In this document: positions 26,501 through 38,719 of the stretch, in pieces | Position numbering within the stretch: the stretch's first letter is position 1 | Layout: every line of letters begins with the position of its first letter | Assembly (NCBI GenBank): GCA_963924555.1 | Contig: OZ004589.1 | Location: forward strand, 62,001-126,000 | Source: Crambe crambe | Taxonomy: Eukaryota; Porifera; Demospongiae; Poecilosclerida; Crambeidae | Length of the DNA: 64,000 bases | Direction: 5' to 3' | Made by a program: the position numbers and the translations under genes | The notes under the pieces: model-generated | What the model was told of the DNA's origin: nothing | Databases searched by the model: none | What the model saw: the letters and a program-made list of their open reading frames with translations, nothing else

Positions 26501-29500
26501 TTCCTCTAACTTTATGATGGGGAGTTTCACATGTGTTATCAGGGACACAGAGGGAAGGGATAAAAGTCAGATATTCAATGGTATAGTTAATTTCATTCAC
26601 TTGCATTGAACCTCATACATATTGTAGATATTGATGAATGTACTAATGCTACCACTTGTGACACTAATACTACATGTGCCAACACTCCTGGGAGTTTCAC
26701 CTGTACATGTAATCAAGGATACACTGGAAATGGAACCACTTGTGAAGGTACGATTAACATGTATGTGTGCTCTCATTGAATTCTGAATGCAGATATTGAT
26801 GAATGTGGTGAAGGTGATAATAATTGTACTTCTAATGCTACTTGTACTTACACTCCTGGTGGTTATAACTGCACATGTCTCCATGGATACACTGGAGATG
26901 GAACAATTTGCACTGGTTAAATACAGTCTGTGTTCTCCTGCAATGTTTAGTAAATGTTAGCTCTCCTAACAGATATTGATGAGTGTACCAATTCTACCAT
27001 TAACAACTGTGACTTTAATGCTAACTGTACTAACACTCCTGGGGACTTCACCTGTACATGTAACCAAGGATACACTGGAAATGGAACCACTTGTGAAGGT
27101 AGCTACAATTAACATCATCTTTGTGTAAGGTGCTTTCATGGCATTCTGAATGCAGATATTGATGAATGTGGTGAAGGTGGTGGTGATGATTGTAGTTCTA
27201 ATGCTACTTGTACCAACACTCCTGGTGGTTATAACTGCACATGTCTCCATGGATACACTGGAAATGGAACAACCTGCAATGGCAAAATACAGTCTATTTT
27301 TCCTGCAATATTTATAATACGTGTTACTTTTCCTATCAGATATTGATGAGTGCACTGATACCACTAACAACTGTGATTCTAATGCAACATGTACCAACAC
27401 TCCTGGGAGCTTCACCTGTACATGTAACGTAGGATACATTGGAAATGGAATCATTTGTTATGGTGAATTCCTTTACATAGCTAAGTACATAGTTGACTGT
27501 GTGTATGACATGACATTTTATTATTCAGGTCCTCCCTCTTCTCCTACTAGCCTTGGCACTTCTCCCCAGTCCACTTCCATCACCTTAACATGGAGTCAGT
27601 CTCCAGGGGATGTGGTGGACTCCTACCATATCTCATACTCATTCACTATCAGAGGCTGTGGAGTGGGAGGTGGTAATGTGAGTACTTCCTCCAGAGAGTA
27701 CACTCTGACAGGACTGGAGGAGAACAGTGACTTCACCATTAACATCACAGCCATGAATGGAGCAGGGAGTAGTCCACCTGCCAACACCACTGCAAAGACT
27801 TTAACTGATGGTATTCTCTAGAACACTGCATGAATGGGTATTGTGATGCTGTTATATGTAACTATATATGTTGCAGCTCCTTCCTCTCCCCCGGAGTCTC
27901 TGAAGGTCTCCTCCACATCCCCCACTAGTATATCCATCACATGGGGAGATGTCCCATGCAGGGAAAGGAATGTGGACATGATCACTGGCTATAGTGTGAC
28001 ATATTTCTGCGACAATTGTTCCAGGGACTCTGCCAATGAAACAGTCCAAGTATTTGGAGCTAACAATAAAACATTCACTGCCAATCAACTCATCCCAAGA
28101 ACTAAATACACATTCGAAGTGAGGGCCTTCCACTCACAATTTATAGGACCACTGGCTAATGTGATAGGAGTGACTGCAGTGGCCAAGGGTAAGTAACTAA
28201 CCAGATTGAATGGTTGACTATCTAATTTGATATGCAGTTGTTAGTTTCTTCTTGAAAGGTGTGTTGTACCTCAACAACAGTGTGGTGTCCCTGACTGATA
28301 TAGGAGAAGGCTACAAATTCAATGCTCTGCACTGTCTCACTAACCTCACCACCTGCTGTAGAGGAAGAGATGGTGGTTCAGCAGGAGAGTGGTTCCTTCC
28401 TGGGCAGACTAGTCCAGTGGTTGGTGTCAATGCTTCTAATGCAGGCATAGAGAGCTTTACAAGAGGTAGAGGTCCCAGTGCAGTCCTCCTCAATCATAGG
28501 ACTGGTACAGGACCCACTGGACTGTACACTTGTCAGGTGCCTGATGGGAGTGGCATGGAGAGAACTCTGTACATAGGAGTGGACTTAAGTATGGAACATG
28601 CATTGAGATAAGAAGCACCTGATGTACTTCTTCTATATATACTTACAGGTTCTCCTGTCATCACTGACCTCATTTACAATAGCACTTCCAGTATGGCCAG
28701 TCTGACATGTATATCTAGTTGTGGACCTGTGGACTCAGTCACTTGGATGAGAAATGGAGCAACTATTACAGCAAACAGTTCAATATTCACTCAGAGTCAG
28801 ATCATCACAAATGCAACATCTGCCACTTACCACAACATCCTTACCAGTGTAAACTCCTCTAACTTTATGATGGGGAGTTTCACATGTGTTATCAGGGATG
28901 CAGAGGGAAGGAACAAAAGTCAGACATTCAATGGTATAGTTAATTTCATTCACTTGCAGTGAACTTCATACATACTGTATAGATATTGATGAGTGTGCTG
29001 ATTCTACCAATTGTGACTCTAATGCTACATGTACCAACACTCCTGGGAGCTTCACCTGTACATGTAACCAAGGATACACTGGAAATGGAACCACTTGTGA
29101 AGGTACAATTAAAATCATCCTTGTGTTATGTGTGTATGTGTGCTCTCATGGAATTCTGAATGCAGATATTGATGAATGTGGTGAAGGTGGTGGTAATAAT
29201 TGTAGTTCTAATGCTACTTGTACCAACACTCCTGGTGGTTATAACTGCACTTGTCTCCATGGATACACTGGAGATGGAGCAATTTGCACTGGTAAAATAC
29301 AGTCCATGTACTCCTGCAATGTTTAATAAATGTTAGCTCTCCTAACAGATATTGATGAGTGTGTCGATGCTACCACTAACAACTGTGACTCTAATGCTAC
29401 ATGTACTAACATTCCTGGGGGCTTCAACTGTACATGTAATCGTAACCAAGGATACATTGGAAATGGAACCACTTGTTATGGTATGTACAAAACTGTTCGC

Positions 29501-32500
29501 ATGCATGACATGGTAATTTTGTGGTGTTCAGGTCCTCCCTCTCCCCCTGCTATGCTGAGCACTTCTCCCCAATCCACTGCCATAACCTTAACATGGAGCC
29601 AACCTCCAGGGGATATGGTGGACTCCTACCAAATCTTATACTCGTTCACTATCAGAGGCTGTGGAGAAGTGGGAGGTGATAATGTGAGTACTTCCTCCAG
29701 AGAGTACACTCTGACAGGACTGGAGGAGAACAGTGACTTCACCATTAACATCACAGCCATGAATGGAGCAGGGAGTAGTCCACCTGCCAACACCACTGCA
29801 AGGACTTTAATAGATGGTAGACTCTATTCTCTAGCATGAATTGACATTGTTATGCCATTACATGTATATCTATGTTGTAGCTCCTTCCTCTCCCCCGGAG
29901 TCTCTTGAAGTCTCCTCTACCTCCCCCACTAGTATATCCATCACATGGGGAAATGTCCCATGCAGGGAAAGGAATGTGGACATGATCACTGGCTACAGTG
30001 TGACTTATTTCTGCACTGATCACTCACGTCCCTGTGGCAATCAAATGGTCCAAGTATTTGGAGAGGATAATAAAACATTCACTGCCAGTCAACTCATCTC
30101 AAGAACTACTTATACATTTGAAGTGAGGGCCTTCTATAACCACTCTACTAATAACTTTACTGTGGGACCACTGGCTAATGTGACAGGAGTGACTAAAGTC
30201 CCCAAGGGTAGGTAGAAAATAATCACTGAATGGATGTTTACCTATAACTATGATCTACAGTTGTTGGTTTCTTCCTAAGAGGTGTGTTGTACCCCAACAA
30301 CAGTGTGATAAACCTGACTGATATAGGAGAAGATTACGATGCTCTGCACTGTCTCACTAACCTTACCACTTGCTGTAGAGGAAGAGATGGGGATCCAGCA
30401 GGTAAGTGGTTCCTTCCCGGGCAATCAAATCCAGTGATCTGTGTTAAGGATGCTGATGACACAAAGAACTTCACTGGAAGTAGAGGTCCCAGTGCAGTCC
30501 TCCTCAATCATAGGACTGGTACTGTAGGGCCCACTGGATTGTTCACCTGTCAGGTGCCTGACGAGAGTGGCAGTAATAGAACTCTGTATATTGGAGTGGA
30601 TTTAAGTATGGAACATGCATTGAGATACGTAAGAAGCACCTGATGCATGATCTTCCTCTATATATACTTACAGATCCTCCTGTCATCACTGACCTCATTT
30701 ACAATAGCACTTCCAACATGGCCAGTCTGACATGCATATCTAGTGGTGGACCTGTGGACTCAGTCACTTGGATGAGAAATGGAGCAACTATTACAGCAAA
30801 CAGTTCAATATTCACTCAGAGTCAGATTGTCACAAATGCAACATTCGCCATTTACCACAACATCCTTACCAGTTTTAATTCTTCTGACTTTATATTGGGG
30901 AATGTCACATGTGTTATCAGGGATGCAGAAGGAAGGAGTAAAAGTCAGACATTCAATGGTATAGTTGATGTGTAGACTCACTCACTTCCATCGAACATTT
31001 ACTATTTTATAGATATTGATGAGTGTGCTAATGCTACCACTAACAACTGTGACTCTAATGCTACATGTACCAACACTCCTGGGAGCTTCACCTGTACATG
31101 TAACCAAGTATACACTGGAAATGGAACCACTTGCTATGGTACATGACTACATATGTATGACATGACATTTACTTATTGTTCAGGTCCTCCCTCTTCTCCT
31201 ATTGTGCTGACCACTTCTCCCCAGTCCACTTCCATCAACTTAACATGGAACCAGTCTCCAGGGGATGTGGTGGACTCCTACCAAATCTCATACTCATTCA
31301 CTATCAGAGGCTGTGGAGAAGTGGGAGGTGGTAATGTGAGTACTTCCTCCAGAGAGTACACTCTGATAGGACTGGAGGAGAACAGTGACTTCACCATTTC
31401 CATCATAGCCATGAATGGAGCAGGGAGTAGTCCACCCGCCAACACCACTACAAAGAGTTTAACAGATGGTAGACTCTATTGTTTAGCATGAATGGACATT
31501 GTTGTGCTATTACATGTATAACTATGTTGCAGCTCCTTCCTCTCCCCCAGAGTCTCTGAATGTTTCCTCCACCTCCCCCACTAGTATATCCATCACATGG
31601 GGAGATGTTCCATGCAGGGAAAGGAATGTGGACATGATCACTGGCTACAATGTGACTTATTTCTGCACTAATCACTCACGTCCCTGTGGCTATCAAACAG
31701 TCCAAGTACTTGGAGAGGATAATAAAACATTCACTGCCAGTCAACTCATCCCAAGAACTAACTATACATTTGAAGTGAGGGCTTTTTATAGCCACTCATA
31801 TATGAATGTTACAGGAGTGACTACAGTGCCCGAGGGTAGGTAGCAAATAAATATTGAATGGGTTACTATCTAATTATCATCTGCAGCTGTTGGTTTCTTC
31901 CTGAGAGGTGTGTTGTACCCCAACAACAGTGTGGTATCCCTGACTGATATAGGAGAAGGCTACAATGCTCTGCACTGTCTCACTAACCTCACCACCTGCT
32001 GTAAAGTACCACGTCGTATGGGACAATGGATTTTACCCAATGGATCTGTCCTCCTTGGTAATGGCACTGATTTCTACACACGTAGAGGTCCCAGTGCAGT
32101 CCTCCTCAATCATAGGACTGGTGCTATGGGACCCACTGGACTGTTCACCTGTCAGGTGCCTGATGAGGATGGAAACAAAAATTTATATATTGGAGTGAAT
32201 TTAGGTGATTGAGTACAGTCATGCTAACTAAAAAGTCATTTCACTCTCCCCTTGTAGGTGCCCCTGTGATTACTGCCTTAGAGTACAATCAAACCTCTTT
32301 TATCCTCACATGCACGTCTAGTGGAGGGCCTGTTGACTCAGTTATATGGACAAAGAATATCTCTGATCCAGACCAGTACAGCACTCATCAAGAAATAGTG
32401 AATTTCACTGAAGGCAGATATGATCACACACTGACCATTCACAACAGAGAACCCACACATATCATTGGGACTTACAATTGCACTGTCTCCAATAGCAACG

Positions 32501-35500
32501 GCTCTGATACTGAAACTATAAGTCTTTATGGTAAGCTATATGTAGTTAGTCAGTTCGCTGCAAAGTTCATTGAGGTTCTCTTTAGGTCTGCAAGTTTCAC
32601 AGAACAAATTTGAGTTCATGGTTGGAGAGAAGGTGGAATTGAACTGTTCCACTGACCTTTCCTTCACCTTACTGGAATGGTTGAATGCTGATGGAAAATC
32701 ATTGGCAAACAGTTCCAGCTCTTTCCTCTCTTACTCCTTTAACATCAACAAGCCAGGGGAGCAACTGACCTGCAGGACTGGGACTGGTAGTGACTCACAG
32801 AACAGGACACTCACATTGCGACTGAAGGTTGGGAGCAATGTGGATGACAGTGACTCCCTTGGAGTGATAGCAGGAGGTGCTGCAGTAGCTGTCATAGCCA
32901 TAGTCATTGTGGTGGTCTTGATTGTTGTCATATTAGTGGCAATAGGGAGAAGGTTTGTTCCCATAAAGTGCAATGCCACTGACTGTCCCTAAGATACAGC
33001 TGGTGTGATTACATGTACTAGGAGGAAGGTGAAGCACGAGTTCTCTATTGTAAGTGTGCGAGCTTTGCAGAAGGACGGTCCCAGGCCTCTGTATGAAGGG
33101 GTAATGAGTGCAAACAAGTCAACTGATAGACTTGAAGTCATGGAGGAAGCCACCACAACCACCACTTTTGGTGCAACACAGAGTGAGGAAAAAACAAGTG
33201 CTGCTGCTACTAAAGAAGACCAAGATGACTATCTCATGGATGTGTCACGATTTGGTAAGACCTGATCACTGCTAAGTGCATGTAGGAATCATGGGGAGAA
33301 TGTACGTGCTATTATGCTGACACTTCATACTTCCAGTGAAGGAGAAGAAACCAGGTATAGCAATTGAGAAATTCAGTGAGTATGTTGAGTGTTTGCATCA
33401 AGAGGCTGATAAAGGGTTTGAAGATCAGTACACTGTATGTGTAGTTAGCAAGTGTGTATACATCATTGCACTTTCCCTGTCACCACAGGCCATTCCCACG
33501 ACTCCACAGTTTCCATACACTGTTTCAGATATACCTCATAACAAACTCAAAAATCGCTTTGGAAATATTTTCCCTTGTAAGTTCTTCTCTAGCTGCTACA
33601 GTAGTCATAACTTCACATTCCTTGATGCATGCACTGCCAGATGACTACAATCGAGTGGTGTTGGAAGAGATTCCTGGAGTGCAAGGATCAGACTACATCA
33701 ATGCCAGCTTCATTGATGTAATAATCAGCTGTACAGCTATTCTCTTAGTTACTGTGGTAATCTATTGCATCTTTTAGGGATACAGGAAGAAGAAGGTATA
33801 CATTGCAGCTCAGGGTAAGTGGTGGATGACAAGCAGGTATAGTTAGTTATACAGTTCATATTCTGCAGGGCCCAAGGCAGAGACAGTAGGTGATTTCTGG
33901 AGGATGATTTGGCAGTACAAACTTTCAACGATAGTGATGCTCACTAAATGCTATGAAGGTGGCAGGGTGAGTCAACACAAAACCATCACAACCTGGAAGC
34001 ACCGGGCCATATGATTCTCTTATTCATGCAGTTGAAATGTGATCAGTACTGGCCAGAATCAATGGAGAGTTGTCTTCAGCCAACCCCTCACCTCTCTGTC
34101 TCCCTCTCCTCCATCACACCCTTTGCAGACTACACTCTCAGAAAAATGAAGCTCACCAATAATGTGAGCATTGACTATCATAACATTAATAGTAGCTAAC
34201 TTTCCACATTCCATTCTCAGATGTCTGCAGATTCTGGTTCCATTGAGGTTCTTCAGTTCCACTTCACTTCCTGGCCAGATCATGGAGTGCCCAGCAGTAT
34301 GACTGTACTCATCAACTTCATCCGTCAAGTCCGCAAGGTCCATGCCCACAGTGAGACACACCCCATTCTGGTGCATTGCAGTGCAGGGGTGGGACGCACA
34401 GGGACCTTCATCACATTGGATGCCATGCTGGAGCGAATGAGGGTGGAGCGTTCACTCAACATTTATCCGTTTGTGAAGGGGATCAGATCTCAGAGGACAT
34501 ACATGGTCCAGACACAGGTAGATGGCTAGCTAGTTATGTACATTCCAAGTATCTCAGATATGACACTACTAGGCCAGAAGATGCATGGATGCTAAAAGTT
34601 TCATTTCCTTTAGACACAATTCATCTTCATTCATGATGGTTTAAGTGAGCTTATTCTCTGTGGGGAGACTGAAATATCAGCCACTAACTTGCACATCACA
34701 ATTCAACATTTGGAGCAGTTGCAAACTGGTGGTACATGTATGTCAGGATTTGAGAACCAGTACCAGGTTAGCTGCATAGTAAGTAGGTCACATGTCTGAT
34801 GTCTGATGCAGATTTTAGAGAAAGTGAGTCCTAAAGTGTGTGAGACTAACTACACAGAAGCCACTAAGGAGTGCAACAAGAGCAAGAATCGCTACTCCAA
34901 CCACTTGCCTAGTAAGTGTGTGTCCTCCACTTCTCCTCACCATCATCCTGCATCTCTCTAATGAACAGGTGACCTCCACAGGGTGAGACTCCACTTTAAT
35001 GCAGTACAAGGTTCAGACTACATCAATGCCAGCTTCATCAATGTGAGCTTTGTGTTTCTGATAGTTCTATAATAATGATTGTGAGTGTGTCCTTACCACA
35101 TGTCCAGGGGTACCACCATCGTGGGGCATACATTGCTGCACAAGGTCCCCTTGCAGAGACAGTGGGAGATTTCTGGAGGATGGTAATGCAATATGATAGT
35201 TGCTGTCAAGTCCTCTTGTGTGAGACTGTTGAAAATGAACAAGAGATGTGTCACTGCTACTGGCCATGTGTGAAAGATGAAGTACAGACCCACGGCAAGC
35301 TGGAAGTCCAACTCCTTGATGAGCACGACCAAGGAGACTACATCCAACGGAAAATGGAGTTGAGGAAAGATTCCTCTAACCTCACTCTCACTCAATTCCA
35401 ACTCTTCAAGTGGTCAGAGTCACAGTCTCTTCAAGACAGCCATCCACTCCTGGAGGTCTGTCAACTGGTGGCTAGGATACAGATGACCACTGGGAATAGA

Positions 35501-35878
35501 CCCATCACTGTCATCTGCAAGTGAGGCTGCTTTAGCTGGAGCAGTTAGTCTGTACTGACACAGTTGCTATGTAATGATTTCGTTTTCTTAGTGATGGTAT
35601 TGGACGCACTGGTACTTTCATTGCCATTCACTCTGAGTTGGAACATCTCAAGACAGAGGGTGTCATTAACATCTTCCAAGCCATCAAGTCTGCACGCACT
35701 CAGAGGGCAGGACTAGTCAAGCATGTGGTAAGTATATTATATTCCTGCTAGTTATGACTCCATGTATTATATAAATATGGTCACATTGTTGCAGAGTCAG
35801 TACAGGATGTGTCACCAGATACTGGCAGACTATTTGGATAGCTTTGATACTTACGCCAACTTTAAGGAACTCGTCTGA
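23030..35878 (+). CDS. RPTP-A: modular EGF/FN3/Ig receptor tyrosine phosphatase
   Basis: Single-pass receptor of roughly 3,100 aa. Signal peptide exon 23030-23093 ([19 protein letters not shown], phase 1) is followed by a two-cysteine Ig-like (IgCC) exon 23227-23589, then four blocks of (EGF)n-FN3-FN3-IgCC-Ig with n = 4, 5, 3 and 1, a last Ig plus TM (32586-32952), and two PTP domains. Virtually every ectodomain exon begins and ends in phase 1. Cytoplasmic exons: 33022-33254, 33337-33434, 33489-33576, 33641-33717, 33778-33814, 33869-33966, 34032-34163, 34221-34517, 34614-34766, 34812-34911, 34969-35042, 35108-35520, 35592-35727 and 35795-35878. D1 has WPDHGVP and [11 protein letters not shown]2 has WSE and VICNDGIGRTG. 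This is not the classical LAR architecture; the ligand is unknown. Confidence 0.88.
23781..26580 (+). other. RPTP-A ectodomain block 1: EGF x4, FN3 x2, IgCC, Ig
   Basis: EGF exons 23781-23900, 24488-24613, 24670-24786 and 24979-25104 carry D-I-D-E-C calcium-binding starts, six Cys and the C-x-N-x4-(F/Y)-x-C-x-C hydroxylation pattern. FN3 exons are 25161-25457 and 25515-25823. IgCC is 25877-26230 (LHC...CC...GEWFLPG...LFTCQVPD). Ig is 26296-26580 ([16 protein letters not shown]...GSFTCVIRD). All are phase 1-1. Confidence 0.85.
24033..24360. mobile_element. MITE-like element in an EGF intron of RPTP-A
   Basis: The ends are related in inverted orientation. The left end reads ctagggggtccaggggc...cccgggaaaattttgaat; the right end read in reverse complement gives ggggggcttggggccccccagaattttgaat. 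The interior (about 250 bp) is AT-rich and noncoding. Target duplication was not resolved. Confidence 0.55.
26628..28933 (+). other. RPTP-A ectodomain block 2: EGF x5, FN3 x2, IgCC, Ig
   Basis: EGF exons 26628-26747, 26793-26915, 26973-27098, 27156-27281 and 27340-27462; FN3 27529-27810 and 27877-28188; IgCC 28238-28588; Ig 28649-28933. The fourth EGF exon is followed by GC rather than GT, where paralogous exons have GT. Confidence 0.85.
28983..30958 (+). other. RPTP-A ectodomain block 3: EGF x3, FN3 x2, IgCC, Ig
   Basis: EGF exons 28983-29102, 29166-29291 and 29349-29480; FN3 29532-29817 and 29881-30207; IgCC 30261-30604; Ig 30674-30958. Intron sequence, as well as exon sequence, is similar to blocks 1 and 2, which indicates duplication of genomic blocks rather than single exons. 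Confidence 0.85.
31013..32530 (+). other. RPTP-A ectodomain block 4: EGF x1, FN3 x2, IgCC, Ig
   Basis: EGF 31013-31138; FN3 31184-31468 and 31533-31834; IgCC 31887-32203 (a shorter variant with the CC pair followed by KVPRR); Ig 32258-32530, more divergent than the block 1-3 Ig exons and shared with the equivalent last block of RPTP-B (56928-57188). Confidence 0.85.
32586..32952 (+). other. RPTP-A membrane-proximal Ig-like domain and transmembrane exon
   Basis: Encodes an Ig-like segment ([23 protein letters not shown]), then an uninterrupted hydrophobic helix ([20 protein letters not shown]) followed by GRR. It joins across a 69-bp intron (32953-33021, weak donor GTTTGT) to RKVKHEF; reading through instead would meet a stop at about 32990. 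Confidence 0.85.
33022..34517 (+). other. RPTP-A juxtamembrane region and PTP domain D1
   Basis: D1 contains [15 protein letters not shown] (Phe at the usual KNRY tyrosine), [56 protein letters not shown] and the Q-loop TYMVQTQ. Catalytic Cys, Arg, Asp and Gln are all present, so activity is expected. Confidence 0.85.
34614..35878 (+). other. RPTP-A PTP domain D2, predicted pseudophosphatase
   Basis: D2 keeps the fold markers [31 protein letters not shown] and the signature Cys-x5-Arg (ICNDGIGRTG, created across the 35520/35592 splice). It has lost the His before Cys (VIC instead of VHC) and the acid loop (KWSESQS instead of WPD). A regulatory role is inferred. Confidence 0.8.
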
Positions 35879-36657
35879 TTTTTCAGTCATGCAGAGTGTG
35901 CTAACTGGACAAGCAAGTAACTCCCTATTATTATTATTTTAAACAGTGCTACGTAGTTAGTTAGCTTTGCAATGTGTGAAGTCATAGATAGTTTTTAACA
36001 GCTAGAGTGAAGGATTCTAGTCTTTCCTCTCATAGCTAGCTAGCTATGTGCATGCGCATCATGAACTTCGCGCATGTGCATTAGCTCACCACGTATTGTC
36101 AACCTTCATGCCATTTGCCCCTCACTGGGCATCAAAAATTATACCACGTACGCGTGCATGATGATAATGATATCATCATGATGTGCATATGAAATTATGA
36201 CATCGAAGTTGGTACCAAATTTTTGTGTTGTTTTAGTTAGCTAATAATATATTATAACAAAATACATTTTAGTACAGTACGTCATATTTCACTAGCTAAA
36301 TGAATGTACTACAACTAAATAAACTTCTTTAGTTTTAGTTGTACAAAACTAGAGGATAAGGCAAGCATTTATAAGAATAACTATAGCTCCACCCATATGC
36401 CAAGTGTAATTCTACAATAGCTGCAATATGACAGACACTGACTTTGTGAATAAAGTACTCTTGAACTCGATCCTCATTACTAAATTATTGTTACTGAAAC
36501 TATTACTATATTTGAAGACATGACAAACTAACACTAGCTACACTAAAAGAGACAAATAACAAATCAATTATATCATAACTAACTAATACTGATAAGGAAG
36601 ATGAGTACCAATGTCATGTCCATTATAAGCAAAGATGTGGGGAAATGGTGAAAAATG
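35879..36657. other. Intergenic region between RPTP-A and dsRBD-HTH copy 2 (convergent 3' ends)
   Basis: No ORF or RNA gene recognised. The sequence is clearly related to 60572-61277 (shared catgcgcatcatgaacttc, catcaaaaattataccacgta and gacatcgaagttggtaccaa), so it belongs to the duplicated unit. It includes a short palindrome around 36160-36185 (atgatgat...atcatcat). Confidence 0.7.
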
Positions 36658-37378
36658 TTAGCGTATCTTGCCTCTCCCTCTCCCAAAGAGTTTTGACTGT
36701 CCTGCCTTCTCTCCTCGCAGGTGGACACCTTCATACATCATACCTGTTGTGTGCATGTGTAAATAGGTAAAGGGTCCACTAAGGAAATGCACAGCACAAT
36801 TATGTTTTGTCGTTGTTGTTTTTTTAAATAGAGCATTGCAATTTCACACCATATCTATAGCTAGCTGAGCACCACATACATAACTAGATACTTGCTCACC
36901 CAGAACCCTCTCAGGATCTGCTGGTTAGGGCCTGACTCATAGTCCACTGTCACACTAACTTTCTCATTAACTTTCTACACAACATAACATTAGGATCTCA
37001 GTTTGATACCATAATGATTAGTTCACTGACTATAGCTAGGTCCTTCTGTGACATGCTGATGTTATTCCTGGACTGCTGGATTAGTCTGGCCATGTCCAAG
37101 GTCACATGGGCATCTAAATAATCAACAACAAGTAAAGAACACACTGCAACTAGCTAGCTGGCCCTAGCTCTGGCTGTGTACACAGATGTCCAAGAAAAGG
37201 TTCGAGTTGTACCCTTACAGTAAACAGCATTGAAATAACATTCAGTCATGTTGTTCCTGGCCTGTCTATTTGACTATTCATTAGTTATTGTACTGTTAAG
37301 TGATTTGACCAATGGCTGACTGTTATTTAGTGCTCTGCTTACCATAACTGTGTGTAGGAGGAAAGTTATCACAGGAGC

Positions 37379-37790
37379 CCGAGACTGAATCTTTGAAGGT
37401 TGTGTCAGCTAAGCGCCTAGTCTGGCGTAGTGGCGGGTCACCTGAAATGTACAGTTGCAGGTTTCAGAGATATTTTCGGGATCTTGCCTACGGGGTATGG
37501 GGAAAGCCTTTGCTATGGACATTCGACAAGATCTGTAGCTCTGGATCCCCTGAGCCATCTATAGTTTGTGCTGTGACTGAAGAACAAGTTATGTGCATTG
37601 CATGGGCGGCTGACCGTGGTTTTTTCCATGTACGTATGTAGAAGGTGAATGAAAAGGTTAGTGTGATAGTGGACTATGAGTAGCAGATCCTGAGAGTTCT
37701 GGGTAGTCTGGCGGGCGACGACCCTGGTAAAAATAAGGGTCTGGTGACACCACTATACCGGACCAGTTCTAATGGAATGGTGAATTGAGG
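37379..37790. mobile_element. Chimeric insertion in dsRBD-HTH copy 2
   Basis: Sequence absent from the intact gene. It has two similar segments starting tagtctggcg (about 37418 and 37706), noticeably G+C-richer than its surroundings, and contains an 82-aa open frame (37393-37641) that I do not recognise. At 37640-37706 it carries a fragment of the HTH exon in the opposite (plus) orientation. Probably a transposon-associated rearrangement; class unknown. Confidence 0.55.
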
Positions 37791-38110
37791 ACGTCATCAC
37801 AGTCCATTAGGATCTCAGTTTGACACCATAATGATCACCATAGCCAGGTCCTTCTGTGACATGCTGATGTTATTCCTGGACTGCTGGATTAGTCTGACCA
37901 TGTCCAAGGTCACATGGGCATCTAAATAATCAACAACAAGTAAAGAACACACTGCAACTAGCTGGCCCTAGCTGTGTACACAGATGTCCAAGAAAAGGTT
38001 CGAGTTGTACCCTTACAGTAAACAGCATTAAAATAACATTCAGTCATGTTGTTCCTGGCCTGTCTACTTAACTATTCATTAGTTATTGTACTGTTAAGTG
38101 ATTTGACCAA
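37791..38110. repeat. Direct duplication of a dsRBD-HTH exon and intron within copy 2
   Basis: Closely matches 36985-37305 (shared ttaggatctcagtttga, gacatgctgatgttattcct and aagaaaaggttcgagttgta), so the helix exon and its flanking introns are present twice on either side of the 37379-37790 insertion. Confidence 0.8.
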
Positions 38111-38719
38111 TGGCTGACTATTATTTAGTATTCTGCTTACCATAACTGTGTGTAGGAGGAATGTCATCACATGTGGGATATAGCTAAATCTACTAGAGAA
38201 AATAACCAATCACAGGTCCATGGGGCCATTGCAAACACTTAAAATCCTGGCCCTAATGTAAAGTAAAAAAGATTGCATGCAGAGAAATATGAGCTAAGAG
38301 ATTGATCAAATCAACAGATGCCACATGCTGACAATTTGCTTGCTCTCCTACAATACAAAGACATCCATCACTTCATTCCATGACTAATCAAGCTTTTCAT
38401 CAAACCTTTCTTCCAAATGGTTGGCATATCATTCTCCTAATCCAAGAAGGGTTGACCTTTGACCTTCACATGGCACCTCTTGACTTATCTGGGGTGAAGG
38501 CCTCAATGTTCTGAAGCTTGGGCCATGTTCGCTTTACTCACTGTTTTTGTCCATCCTAGTACCTTGAATGTAGCTTTCTCAGAGGGATTGACAATGACCT
38601 CAGTCCCAAACTCTTGATAGGAGCCCTCACACTCTCTATACTGTGGCGGGGGAGCTTCCATACCTGGCACAACTCTTGAAGTCTGCTAATTGGGTGTTTA
38701 ATACGCCTGTCTTTGCCAT

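Larger units (their letters stand above)
36658..38719 (-). pseudogene. Decayed copy 2 of the dsRBD-MBF1-HTH gene
   Basis: All parts of the intact gene are recognisable on the minus strand. The C-terminal exon (stop at 36658-36660) still reads [19 protein letters not shown]. The HTH exon (about 36900-36978) has lost 10 bp within the AKME codons plus 9 bp around GRALP; the 10-bp loss shifts the frame. The helix exon at about 37030-37112 has a second, duplicated copy at about 37835-37921. The dsRBD exon (about 38490-38719) has several indels soon after its ATG and lacks an open frame. A foreign segment interrupts it at 37379-37790. Confidence 0.85.
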
